From: Elusimicrobiota bacterium
GTDB taxonomy: Bacteria > Elusimicrobiota > Elusimicrobia > FEN-1173
NCBI GenBank assembly: GCA_016721625.1
Contig: JADKHR010000001.1
Coordinates: 2,542,001 to 2,606,000, forward strand
DNA length: 64,000 nt
Direction: 5' to 3'
This document shows, piece after piece, positions 44,242 through 52,579 of this stretch (the first letter of the stretch is position 1; the number at the start of each line of letters is the position of its first letter). The position numbers and the translations under genes are program-made. The notes beneath the pieces were generated by a model. The model was not told the origin of the DNA. It saw nothing but the letters and a program-made list of their open reading frames with translations, and searched no databases.

Positions 44242-45770
44242 ATGAGCGCCTCAAAGACGGGCAGAAGCCGAAATCGCTGGGGGTCGCCAAACCCACGGGT
44301 TTCATGCGGTTCCAGCGGGAACTTCCGAAAGACGCGGACCCCGCGGAACGCATTCGCCATTGGGACGAATTTCACGAGCCTATGGCGGAAGAATCCCTCC
44401 GCCAACAGGGCGCCCGGTGCATGGACTGCGGCGTGCCCTTCTGCCACACCGGGAGCTTAATCGCCGGGATGGCCTCGGGCTGTCCGATCAACAATCTGAT
44501 CCCAGAATGGAACGACCTGGTGTTCCGGGGGCTCTGGAAAGAGGCGCTGGAGCGCCTTCACAAGACCAACAACTTTCCGGAGTTCACGGGCCGGGTGTGC
44601 CCCGCGCCCTGCGAAGGGTCCTGCGTGCTGGGAATGTCGGAGCCCGCCGTGACGATCAAAAATATCGAAGCCTCCATCATCGATCGGGGTTTCGCCGAGG
44701 GATGGGTGAGGGCCGAACCGCCGAAGAAGCGAACGGGAAAGAAGGTGGCGGTGGTGGGATCGGGACCGGCCGGATTGTCCGCCGCGGCCCAATTGAATCG
44801 GGCGGGCCACGCCGTGACGGTGTTCGAGCGGGCGGACCGGGTCGGGGGCCTTCTGATGTACGGCATCCCCAACATGAAATTGGACAAGGACGTGGTTCAG
44901 CGTCGCGTGGATCTGATGGCCAAGGAAGGCGTCACGTTCCGCACGGGGACCGAAGTCGGAAAGGATTACCCGGCGGAGAAACTTCGCACGGAATTCGACG
45001 CCGTGGTTTTGGCCACGGGCGCCACCGTTCCCCGGAATCTCCCCGTTCCAGGGCGCGAGTTTACGGGAATTCATTTCGCCATGGAGTTTCTCCAGGCGAA
45101 CACGAAAAGCCTGTTGGATTCCCATCACAAAGATTCTAAATTCATCTCGGCCGCGGGGAAAGACGTGATCGTGATCGGCGGGGGCGACACGGGAACGGAT
45201 TGCGTGGGCACCGCGCTTCGCCAGGGGGCGAAAAGCATCGTTCAATTCGAAATCCTTCCCCGTTCTCCCGACAAGCGCGCCCCGGACAATCCCTGGCCCC
45301 AGTGGCCAAAGATCCACCGAACGGACTACGGGCAAGAGGAGGCGGCGGCGGTGTTCGGCGAAGACCCGCGCCAGTTCCTGATCTCCACCACGCGTTTCCT
45401 TCGCGGGGAAAATTCGTCCCACGTGAAGGAAGTCCACACGGTTCAGATCCAATGGGCTAAAAATGAAAAGGGGGCCTTCGTCCCCGTGCCCGTGCCGGGA
45501 ACGGAAAGGGCGTGGCCCGCCCAACTGGTTCTTTTGGCGATGGGGTTTCTGGGACCGGAAGAGGGGCTTTTGACATCTCTTCAGGTGGACCGGGATGAGC
45601 GCTCCAACATCAAAGCCCAGCACGGGCGTTTCTCCACCAATATCCCCGGCGTCTTCGCGGCGGGGGACGCCCGCCGAGGCCAGAGCCTGGTGGTTTGGGC
45701 CATCAACGAGGGCCGCGGGGCCGCCCGCGAAGCGGATCGTTTCCTCATGGGGCATACCGATCTCCCCTAA
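44242..45770 (+). CDS. gltD: Glutamate synthase small subunit, frameshift at N-terminus
   Basis: NADPH-oxidising partner of GltB. ATG 44242 follows the gltB stop directly and has a perfect GGAGG 7 bases upstream, but its frame is wrong after about 13 codons; adding one G to the five Gs at 44279-44283 joins it to 'VAKPTGFMRFQREL' and the rest, giving 509 residues. Without repair, translation could only start at ATG 44304. Present are the N-terminal Fe-S cysteines ('RCMDCGVPFCH', 'GCPINNLIPEWNDLV', 'GRVCPAPCEGSCVLG'), the FAD site 'VAVVGSGPAGLSAAAQL', the NADPH site 'VIVIGGGDTGTDCVGTAL' and C-terminal 'GVFAAGDARRGQSLVVWAINEGR'. A terminator-like hairpin follows. Confidence 0.94.
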
Positions 45771-45774
45771 ACGA

Positions 45775-45817
45775 ACGGCCGACGGAAACGTTTTTCGGCC
45801 GTGGCGCTCTGTTTTTT
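45775..45817 (+). terminator. Terminator after gltD
   Basis: ACGGCCGA (45775-45782) pairs perfectly with TCGGCCGT (45795-45802) around a 12-base loop, followed 9 bases later by a run of six Ts. Lies between the gltD stop and the next kinase gene. Confidence 0.6.
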
Positions 45818-45829
45818 CCTTTCCAAAAA

Positions 45830-47401
45830 ATGACTGAACCGATCCCTTCCGAAAAAGCCGGCCCCCTCACGGCGGCGGACTTTGAAACCCTCCTGGAGGC
45901 CAGCCGCGCTTTGTCGGGCACCCTGGAATTGTCGGCCCTGCTCCGGACGGTGATGGAACTGGCCGCGCGCGTTGTGCGGGCCGAGTCCGGTTCCCTCCTC
46001 CTCAAGGACGAAAAAACCGGGGAACTTTATTTCGACGTGGCGCTGGGGACCGCCGGGGAAAAAGTCAAAACCGTGCGTTTAAACCCCGGCGAAGGCTTGG
46101 CTGGGTGGGTGGCCTCGCACCAAATTCCGCTCATCGTCAACGACGTTCAAAGCGATCCGCGCTGGACCCCTCGGGTGGACGACCGTAGCGATTTCGTCAC
46201 CCGGCAAGTGGTGGCGGTCCCCCTTCTTCGCCAAGGGCGGCTCTTGGGGGTGGTGGAAGGGATCAACAAAACCGGCGCGCCCGGATTCACGTCGGTGGAT
46301 CGGCGAGCTTTAGAAATTTTTTCAGCCCAAGCCGCCGTCGCCATCGAAAACGCCCGCCTCTTCGCCCGGCTCCAGGGAGAAAAAGAGACCTTGGGCCGGT
46401 TGGTGAACGAGATGTCGGATGGCGCGCTTTTGGCGGACGAAGCGGGGGCGGTGACCTTGGTGAACCCCGCCGGGGCGCGCCTCTTGGGTGTTGAACCCGA
46501 CCAAGCGCCCGGGCGGCCGTTGGCCGAGGTGGGCCGTTCCTTTGAACCGCGGCCCGGCTGGAAACAAGCCCTTTCCTCCCGCGAAACCGTTTCCATGGAA
46601 CTCGTGCGGGATATGGGGAAAAAATTGGTCCTGCGGGGGACCCTTCAGCCCTTGCAGGAGGGAGCGGGATGGCTTTTCCTCTTCCGCGACGTGACCGACG
46701 CCCGCCGCGAAGAACGGCTGAAACAAAACTTCCTTTCCGTCATTTCCCACAAATTGAAGACGCCGCTCGTGGCCATCACGGGATTCGCGCCGCTTCTATT
46801 AGAGGACAAGTCTCTCACCCCGATCCAACGCCAGGGCCTGAGCGCGATCCGGGATCAGGGGGCAAAACTGGCCCAACTGGTGGAGAAACTGCTCAACTTT
46901 GCCACCGTGGAAGCCGAAACCGTGGCATTGACCAGGCGCCGCATGCGGGTGTTTCCGGTGCTGGAAAAGACGGTGGCCTCGATGGCGCCCGACTTGACGC
47001 GCCGGGGAGCCCAAGTGGCGTTGGACAACGGGTTGGATGCCCTACCGGCCATTTCCGCCGATCCCGATCGCTTCGGCGAGGTCATGCGGAACCTTATTGA
47101 AAACGCGGCCAAGTTCGATCACAAGCCTCAAAAACTCATCCGCGTCTTCGGGCGGGTGGAGAACGGGGAAGCGCTCATTTCCGTTGAAGACGAGGGCGCC
47201 GGCATTCCCTCTGAAGAGATCCCCCGGATTTTCCAAAAGTTCTACCAGGTGGAGGAGTCTTTCACCGGACAAGTGGACGGCGTGGGGCTGGGGTTGGCCT
47301 TGTCGAAACGGATCGTGGAAGCCCACGGCGGGACCCTCCGCGTGCGGTCCGTGGTGGGTCGAGGGTCCGTGTTCACCACCAGCTGGCACACGGAAGATTG
47401 A
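45830..47401 (+). CDS. Soluble GAF-PAS sensor histidine kinase
   Basis: 523 residues, no membrane segment. GAF (about 20-185, 'LPGEGLAGWVASHQIPLIVNDVQSDPRW'-like), PAS (195-300, 'MSDGALLADEAGAVTLVNPAGARLLG'), HisKA ('FLSVISHKLKTPLVAITGF', histidine near 307) and HATPase ('LIENAAKFDHKP', 'VEDEGAGIPSEEI', 'VDGVGLGLALSKRIVEAHGG'). The residue after the phospho-accepting histidine is Lys rather than the usual Glu, which may weaken autokinase activity. ATG 45830 follows a T-rich region with a poor Shine-Dalgarno site. No response regulator is adjacent; tldD starts at the stop codon (TGATG). Confidence 0.9.
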   Translation: MTEPIPSEKAGPLTAADFETLLEASRALSGTLELSALLRTVMELAARVVRAESGSLLLKDEKTGELYFDVALGTAGEKVKTVRLNPGEGLAGWVASHQIPLIVNDVQSDPRWTPRVDDRSDFVTRQVVAVPLLRQGRLLGVVEGINKTGAPGFTSVDRRALEIFSAQAAVAIENARLFARLQGEKETLGRLVNEMSDGALLADEAGAVTLVNPAGARLLGVEPDQAPGRPLAEVGRSFEPRPGWKQALSSRETVSMELVRDMGKKLVLRGTLQPLQEGAGWLFLFRDVTDARREERLKQNFLSVISHKLKTPLVAITGFAPLLLEDKSLTPIQRQGLSAIRDQGAKLAQLVEKLLNFATVEAETVALTRRRMRVFPVLEKTVASMAPDLTRRGAQVALDNGLDALPAISADPDRFGEVMRNLIENAAKFDHKPQKLIRVFGRVENGEALISVEDEGAGIPSEEIPRIFQKFYQVEESFTGQVDGVGLGLALSKRIVEAHGGTLRVRSVVGRGSVFTTSWHTED

Positions 47402-48768
47402 TGGCCAGGGCGCGCTGGGGAGAACTTGGGCGCGCGGCCGAAGGACTGGAAATCTACGTCGAGGAGTCCCGGCGGCGGACGCTTCGCTGGGAGGATGGTC
47501 GGCTGGAAGAGGCGGTGGACGCTTCCGACGCGGGAATCGGTCTGCGGGCTTTGGCTGGAAACGTTCGTTTCGCTTCCCTGGACGCCCGCCGGCCCCTGTC
47601 TCAGGGCCCGACGAGCGAGGAGGCCCGCACGTTTCACGCCCTCGCCCAAACCTTGGTCCAGCGGAAGGCCGCGGTTTCTCGGCGTCCGCTTTTGGCCTTC
47701 GCTCCTCCCACCGTCAAACCCGATGAAGCCCCCGCTCAGGAAAAGGTCCGCTGGTTGGCCCGGGCCGACCGAGCCGCGCGGCGGGACCGCCGGATCCGAC
47801 AGGTTCGCCTAACGTTGGGGGAACTCTCCAAAAACGTGGCCGGGGTGACGGCGGAAGGCCGGGCCTTTTCCGAGAGCCGGTCTTACGTGACGCTGGTGGC
47901 GCAGGTGACGGCGGCGGATGGACGACAGCGCCAAAGCGGGTACGAGGTGACCGCGATTCAAGGGGGCTGGAACGATTTGCTCCGAGCGAACCCCTCGGCC
48001 CTCGCGGCCCGAGCCGCCCGGCGGGCCCTGGCCAAACTGGCGGCGCCGGCCGCGCCGCTCGGGGAGATGGCCGTGGTGATCGCGGCCCAGGCCGGCGGCA
48101 CGCTGATCCACGAAGCGGTGGGCCATTCCCTCGAGGCCGACAGCATTGAAGACGGGAGCTCGCCCCACTACGCCGGCAAAATCGGGCGCGTGGTGGCGGG
48201 AGAAAAAATCTCTGTTTTGGACGACCCCACCCTTCCCGGCCAAAGGGGCTCCTTCGGGGTGGACGACGAAGGAACCCCTTCGGAACGGACCGTCCTGATC
48301 GAAAACGGCGTTCTGCGGACCTACCTCTATGATCGCCGCACCGCCGGCGCCGCGGGGCGTCTCTCCAACGGTCACGGGCGGCGGGAATCCTACGCTCATC
48401 GGCCCATTCCCCGCATGTCCAACACCTTCATCGCCCCGGGGCCGGACGATCCCCGGCGGATCCTCCAGGAATTGAAACGGGGCCTTTTCGTCACCCGGCT
48501 GGGCGGTGGGCAGGTGAATACGGCCACGGGGGATTTTGTTTTTGAGGTGGAGGAGGGGTTTTGGGTGGAGGGGGGGCGGGTGAAGAACCCGGTCCGCGGG
48601 GCGAACCTGTTGGGCAACGGGCCGGACGTTCTTCGTTCCATCGACCGCGTCGGTTGGGATCTGGGGTGGTCGGTGGGAACCTGCGGCAAGGAGGGGCAGA
48701 ACGTTCCCGTTTCCGACGGGCTTCCCACCCTCCGGATTCCCCGCGTGGTGGTGGGAGGCGCGGCGTGA
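47401..48768 (+). CDS. tldD: TldD family metalloprotease
   Basis: 455 residues. TldD and TldE (PmbA) form a zinc protease that degrades unfolded peptides and trims peptide antibiotics. The active-site motif HEAVGHSLEAD (HExxxH, about residue 238) is intact, with 'SVLDDPTLPGQRGSFGVDDEGTP', 'YLYDRRTAGAA', 'NGHGRRESYAHRPIPRMSNTFIAPG' and 'GGGQVNTATGDFVFEVEEGF' typical of the catalytic TldD type. No tldE/pmbA gene is seen nearby, so the partner is elsewhere or this works alone. ATG 47401 shares its first base with the kinase stop; its stop overlaps the nuclease GTG. Confidence 0.93.
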   Translation: MARARWGELGRAAEGLEIYVEESRRRTLRWEDGRLEEAVDASDAGIGLRALAGNVRFASLDARRPLSQGPTSEEARTFHALAQTLVQRKAAVSRRPLLAFAPPTVKPDEAPAQEKVRWLARADRAARRDRRIRQVRLTLGELSKNVAGVTAEGRAFSESRSYVTLVAQVTAADGRQRQSGYEVTAIQGGWNDLLRANPSALAARAARRALAKLAAPAAPLGEMAVVIAAQAGGTLIHEAVGHSLEADSIEDGSSPHYAGKIGRVVAGEKISVLDDPTLPGQRGSFGVDDEGTPSERTVLIENGVLRTYLYDRRTAGAAGRLSNGHGRRESYAHRPIPRMSNTFIAPGPDDPRRILQELKRGLFVTRLGGGQVNTATGDFVFEVEEGFWVEGGRVKNPVRGANLLGNGPDVLRSIDRVGWDLGWSVGTCGKEGQNVPVSDGLPTLRIPRVVVGGAA

Positions 48769-49598
48769 GGTCCAGCTACTCCCGCATCGGCAGTTACGGG
48801 TTCTGTCCAAAAAAATATGAATACCGCTATGTCCTGGAAACCCCCGCTCCGGCCAAACCGGAATTGGCCTTCGGCGTGGCCATCCATGAATCTCTCGAAC
48901 ACAATTTCATGCAGAAAATCGAGTCCCGAGTGGATTTACCGGCCCGGGAGGTGGGGGATTTCTTCCGCCGTGTTTTGGACGAACGCCTGGCTTCGGTTCC
49001 TGAAGAATTCCTTCGGGGCCCGTCAGATCCCCACTACCTCCGCGCTCTGGGAGAGCATTTCCTGGAACGTTTCCTAATCGAGCGGGCGCCCTCGCTTCAA
49101 CCCGCGCCTCGCGGCGTGGAATGTTCGTTCCGCCTGCCCCTGCCGGGGGACCATGAACTGACCGGGCAGTTCGACCTGTTGGACACCGACTGGGTCCTGC
49201 ACGATTTCAAGACGTCCAACAAACCCTACGATCCCAAACGCGCGGACAAGACCCAGCTGGTCCTCTACGCCTGGGCCTGCGAACGGATGTTCGGGCGGCC
49301 CCCCCAGGCCCTCTGTTTCGACGTTTTCGTGAAAGGGGACGGGGCGGAAGGGGCGGCGGGACTCCAGGCGCCCGTGTTTTTTCCAGCGCCCTCGGCCGCC
49401 GACATGGCGCAAGTCTCGCGCCGATTATCGGCCATGGTCGAACGGCTCCGGCAGGCGGAAGAAAAAAAAGAGTTTCCCCGCTCTTTTGAGCCTCTCCGCT
49501 GTCATTGGTGCGAGTATCAACCGATTTGCCGCCGGGAATGGGACTTGGAGGGGCAACCCCGTCCGGTCCGGATCACGCTCGAGTCTTTGGTGGGTTAA
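48765..49598 (+). CDS. RecB/Cas4-like PD-(D/E)XK nuclease with Fe-S cluster
   Basis: 277 residues. An N-terminal cysteine in 'YSRIGSYGFCPKKYEYRYV', the 'ELAFGVAIHESLEH' helix, the nuclease core 'LTGQFDLLDTDWVLHDFKTSNKP' (D...D-x-K) with 'DKTQLVLYAWACE', and three C-terminal cysteines in 'RCHWCEYQPICRREW'. One early plus three late cysteines is the arrangement that holds a [4Fe-4S] cluster in Cas4 and AddB, so it is probably an Fe-S exonuclease-type protein. No CRISPR or helicase genes are near. The GTG overlaps the tldD stop. Its TAA lies in the first bases of a 168-bp palindromic element. Confidence 0.88.
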   Translation: MRSSYSRIGSYGFCPKKYEYRYVLETPAPAKPELAFGVAIHESLEHNFMQKIESRVDLPAREVGDFFRRVLDERLASVPEEFLRGPSDPHYLRALGEHFLERFLIERAPSLQPAPRGVECSFRLPLPGDHELTGQFDLLDTDWVLHDFKTSNKPYDPKRADKTQLVLYAWACERMFGRPPQALCFDVFVKGDGAEGAAGLQAPVFFPAPSAADMAQVSRRLSAMVERLRQAEEKKEFPRSFEPLRCHWCEYQPICRREWDLEGQPRPVRITLESLVG

Positions 49599-49762
49599 CC
49601 CGGAAAATTCAGTTGCCCACGGGATTCGACGTAAAATCTGACCCTTTTTACTTCACAAAAAAGTTCGACCGTAGTCCCAGCTACGCCCTCACTTTTTTGT
49701 TTCGTAAAAAGGGTCATCTTTTCCATCTCGGTCCTCGCGTGCAACTGAATTTTCCGGGTTAA
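49595..49762. repeat. 168-bp palindromic element with 22-bp perfect terminal inverted repeats (MITE-like)
   Basis: The ends 49595-49616 and 49741-49762 are perfect inverted repeats (TTAACCCGGAAAATTCAGTT plus GC). Inside, TGACCCTTTTTAC (49639-49651) matches GTAAAAAGGGTCA, ACAAAAAAGT matches ACTTTTTTGT, and the centre has CGTAG-TCCCAG-CTACG, so the whole DNA can fold into one long hairpin. Both ends begin with TTAA. It lies between convergent genes and may act as a two-way terminator; its size and TTAA ends also fit a small non-autonomous transposon. Confidence 0.85.
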
Positions 49763-49771
49763 GCGGGAGAT

Positions 49772-51730
49772 CTACTGTGGTTTTCGGAGGGGAATGCGGG
49801 CGTTTTCGTTGAAGAAGGGCAGTTTAGATAGAATTTTTGGCATCACCTTTTCCGCCTGTTCCTCCCCCACCTTGATGATGTCCGCCGCCCGATGGAATTC
49901 CAGCCAGGCGAAATCCGAAAGGTCCGGGGCGATGACGACGTCGGCCTCGTTGGCTCCCGCCTGGGCGATCCCATACTGCATGGTGTAAAGGGTCTTGGCC
50001 ATGACCTTAAAAATGTGGGGGCCATGAAGCGGGTTGAAAACCGAGGGGCGCCTGGCCCGCTGGCCCGGGAGGCGTTTGACCGAAGGGGCGGTGGTGATGT
50101 TCACGGAAAGGGTGATGTCGGCGCCCATGGCTTGGATGATGGAGGTGGGCACGGGGTTCACCAAGCCGCCGTCCACCAGGTATCGGCCCTGCCAAAAGAA
50201 TGGTTCGAAAAAGAACGGAAGGGAAAGGGACCCTCTCACCGCTTCGGCCACGGCCCCGTGGCGCAAAACCCTTTCTACTCCCGTGTTGATGTCCGTCGCC
50301 ACGCAGGCGAAGGGCAGGCGCAACTGGTCGAAGCTGACGTCTCCGATGACGGATTTCAAAAATTGCAAAACGCCGTTGCCCACGACGACGCCTTTCCAGG
50401 GAAGAGCGAGGTCCGCCATGGACCACAGCCGGCTTTTGGTGATGCTGAGAGCGATCTCCTCCAGTTCGGGCACCGTTTTTCCCGCCGCGTAAAAACTTCC
50501 GATCAAGGCCCCCATGGAGGTGCCGGCCAAAAGGTCCGGAAAGATGCCGTTCCGTTCCAGGGCCCGCAAAATCCCGATGATGGAATAGCCCAGGGCCGCC
50601 CCGGATCCCATGGCAAAACCGATCCGGAGCCCCACCAAATGACGGGCCATGCGGTCCAGCCCTTGTTGGGCGGTGGCGTTTTCAGAGGATAAGAAAAGTC
50701 CGTTGTGGGCGGTTCCCCAGGGGATATAGTAACGGCCGGGCCGGTTCCGGCGGGGAAGAGAAATTTTCTGCAATTCCACCAGGTCCAACCGGGGGGCCGG
50801 GACGACGCTTTCCATTTCGCGCCACAGCGGTCCGCCTCGCTCGGCGGATTCTTCGCGCACATAGAGGGTCCGGTCCGCCTCTTCCCAAAGGGCTCGGGCC
50901 GCCCGGGAGGATCGGGCCGGTAGCGAGATAAACACAAAATCCCAATCCCGCCGGGCCGTTGTCACCAACGGATAGAGCCCGCCGAAAAGACGCCCGCCGA
51001 GCAGAGGTTCCGATATGGAAATGACATCCAGGCCCGACGCGTGCGCGAGCGCAATGGATCGAAGGCCCTCGGGCGTTTGGAAGTCTTGAAGATCCATGTC
51101 GCGCGGGGCCGAGCGGCCTTCAGGGCCTAACCGGGAAATAGCTGATACGCTTTCTTCCTCCACCACCTCGACCAAAAGGACGCGCCGCCGGGACTGTTGC
51201 AGGGCGGAAAGGGCCAGGTTCAGGACAAACGAGAGTCGTTTTTTCGGCGGGAGCGACCCGACCAAAGCGAAAACGCGCCCCGGCGTCGGCGACGCCGGCG
51301 GACGGTGGACCGCCTGCATCAGCCGTTGGGATAAATATCGCGTGACCGCCAAGGCCAAGGTCGGGTTTTTTCGAAGAACGGCCTCGAATTCTTCCCGACG
51401 GAGTTCCAGCAGTTCGCTGGGGCGGACGGCCGATGCTGTTCCGGGACGGTTTTCGCCTCCGAGCAGGGCCATCTCGCCCACCAGGTCTCCTCGACGCCCC
51501 AGCGTGGCGATCAGGCGGTCGCGCCCGTCCAGCCGCTGCACCACCTCGATCTGGCCGGAAAGGAGGACATGAAGCGCCCCGCCTTCGTCCCCCTGACGGA
51601 AAAGGGTCTCGCCGGGTTTTAAGGTGATCGAATGGAAGATCGGGTGCAGGCGGGCCATGTCCTCCTCGCGGAATTGAGCGAGGAGGGGAATCTTGCGGAG
51701 CAAAGGTGTCCATTCCGGTGTGTGTGCCAT
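49772..51730 (-). CDS. cNMP-binding patatin-like phospholipase (NTE/RssA type)
   Basis: 652 residues. N-terminal cyclic-nucleotide-binding domain (about 12-130: 'FHSITLKPGETLFRQGDEGGALHVLLSGQIEVV', 'GDLVGEMALLGGENRPGTASAV'), a middle region like the P-loop/Rossmann part of NTE-type proteins (155-320), and a patatin domain with 'MGSGAALGYSIIGILRALERNGI' (oxyanion loop), nucleophile GTSMG (about 403-407) and catalytic aspartate in DGGLVNPVP (about 517). It is likely a cytoplasmic or membrane-associated lysophospholipase controlled by a cyclic nucleotide; the cNMP site lacks a textbook R at one spot so ligand is uncertain. Own promoter upstream; a GGGGGT Shine-Dalgarno-like site precedes the ATG. 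Confidence 0.92.
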   Translation of the reverse strand: MAHTPEWTPLLRKIPLLAQFREEDMARLHPIFHSITLKPGETLFRQGDEGGALHVLLSGQIEVVQRLDGRDRLIATLGRRGDLVGEMALLGGENRPGTASAVRPSELLELRREEFEAVLRKNPTLALAVTRYLSQRLMQAVHRPPASPTPGRVFALVGSLPPKKRLSFVLNLALSALQQSRRRVLLVEVVEEESVSAISRLGPEGRSAPRDMDLQDFQTPEGLRSIALAHASGLDVISISEPLLGGRLFGGLYPLVTTARRDWDFVFISLPARSSRAARALWEEADRTLYVREESAERGGPLWREMESVVPAPRLDLVELQKISLPRRNRPGRYYIPWGTAHNGLFLSSENATAQQGLDRMARHLVGLRIGFAMGSGAALGYSIIGILRALERNGIFPDLLAGTSMGALIGSFYAAGKTVPELEEIALSITKSRLWSMADLALPWKGVVVGNGVLQFLKSVIGDVSFDQLRLPFACVATDINTGVERVLRHGAVAEAVRGSLSLPFFFEPFFWQGRYLVDGGLVNPVPTSIIQAMGADITLSVNITTAPSVKRLPGQRARRPSVFNPLHGPHIFKVMAKTLYTMQYGIAQAGANEADVVIAPDLSDFAWLEFHRAADIIKVGEEQAEKVMPKILSKLPFFNENARIPLRKPQ

Positions 51731-51760
51731 TTTGTACCCCCGTGCCCGGGGTCCCCTTTA

Positions 51761-51789
51761 AGTGAACACCCAGAGGACGGCTTTGTCAA
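51761..51789 (-). promoter_or_regulatory. Promoter for the patatin gene
   Basis: On the minus strand TTGACA (complement of 51784-51789), 17 bases, TTCACT (complement of 51761-51766). The -35 is perfect, the -10 weak. Confidence 0.5.
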
Positions 51790-51883
51790 GGTCAGATTTT
51801 GTCGGTGATGCGTTTTTGTGGGGAAATTCTCATGGGGCCCTTTCGGCTGGTTCAGGGGAGATTTTCCAACTGACTAGACGTCC

Positions 51884-52579
51884 TCAAGTTTCCCTTTCGT
51901 CGAACACATAACCGATGTTTTTTATCGATCGAAGGCGCTCTCCGAACGGACCCAGTTTGGCCCGGACGCGGGCCAACGTGGTGTCGATGGTCCGGGTACT
52001 CCCGAAATATTGGTTGCCCCAGACGCTCTCGGTGAGGAAAGCCCGCGTGAGAACATGGCCCGGGCGTTTTAAGAACGCATGGAGAAGATCAAATTCCTTC
52101 GGTCTCAGTTCCACAGGGGTCCCGTCCAGGGTGACACGCCGCCGGGTGACGTCCAAGGTCAAGGGCCCATGGCGAATCGTTTCAGGTTCTGGAATTGCGG
52201 GTCGGCCTTTCCGGAGCGCCACGTGGAGCCGGGCCGCCAATTCCCGGGGACGCAGGGCTCGTTTCGAAATGAAATCGCACGCCCCCAATCCCAGAGCGAG
52301 AACCGTGTCGGTCTCCCGTCCGCGTACGGTCAACATGAGAATCGGGATGTCCTGGGTTTTGGGATCGCTTTTTAATAATCGACAGACTTCGGTGCCGTCC
52401 ATGCCCGGCAGATTCCAATCCAGTAAAATCAAGTCCGGAAGGCCTTCCCGCGCCCGGTTCACGCCTTCCCGCCCGTCCTCGGCCATGATCACCTGAAACC
52501 CTTCTCCGGTCAGATGTTCCTCGATCAACCGTCGGAAATCCGGTTCGTCGTCGATGACCAAAACACGCGCGCCGCTCAT
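51884..52579 (-). CDS. OmpR-family response regulator
   Basis: 231 residues. Receiver domain (1-118) with acidic pocket 'VLVIDDEPD', phospho-aspartate in 'LILLDWNLPGMDG' (about 54), 'MLTVRG' and Lys in 'FISKRALRP'; C-terminal OmpR/PhoB winged helix ('LRPKEFDLLHAFLKRPGHVLTRAFLTESVWG', 'RTIDTTLARVRAKLG', 'IKNIGYVFDE'). It binds DNA to control genes, probably those of its own operon or other surface proteins. ATG overlaps the stop of the upstream kinase (ATGA). Last gene of the surface operon. Confidence 0.95.
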   Translation of the reverse strand: MSGARVLVIDDEPDFRRLIEEHLTGEGFQVIMAEDGREGVNRAREGLPDLILLDWNLPGMDGTEVCRLLKSDPKTQDIPILMLTVRGRETDTVLALGLGACDFISKRALRPRELAARLHVALRKGRPAIPEPETIRHGPLTLDVTRRRVTLDGTPVELRPKEFDLLHAFLKRPGHVLTRAFLTESVWGNQYFGSTRTIDTTLARVRAKLGPFGERLRSIKNIGYVFDERET

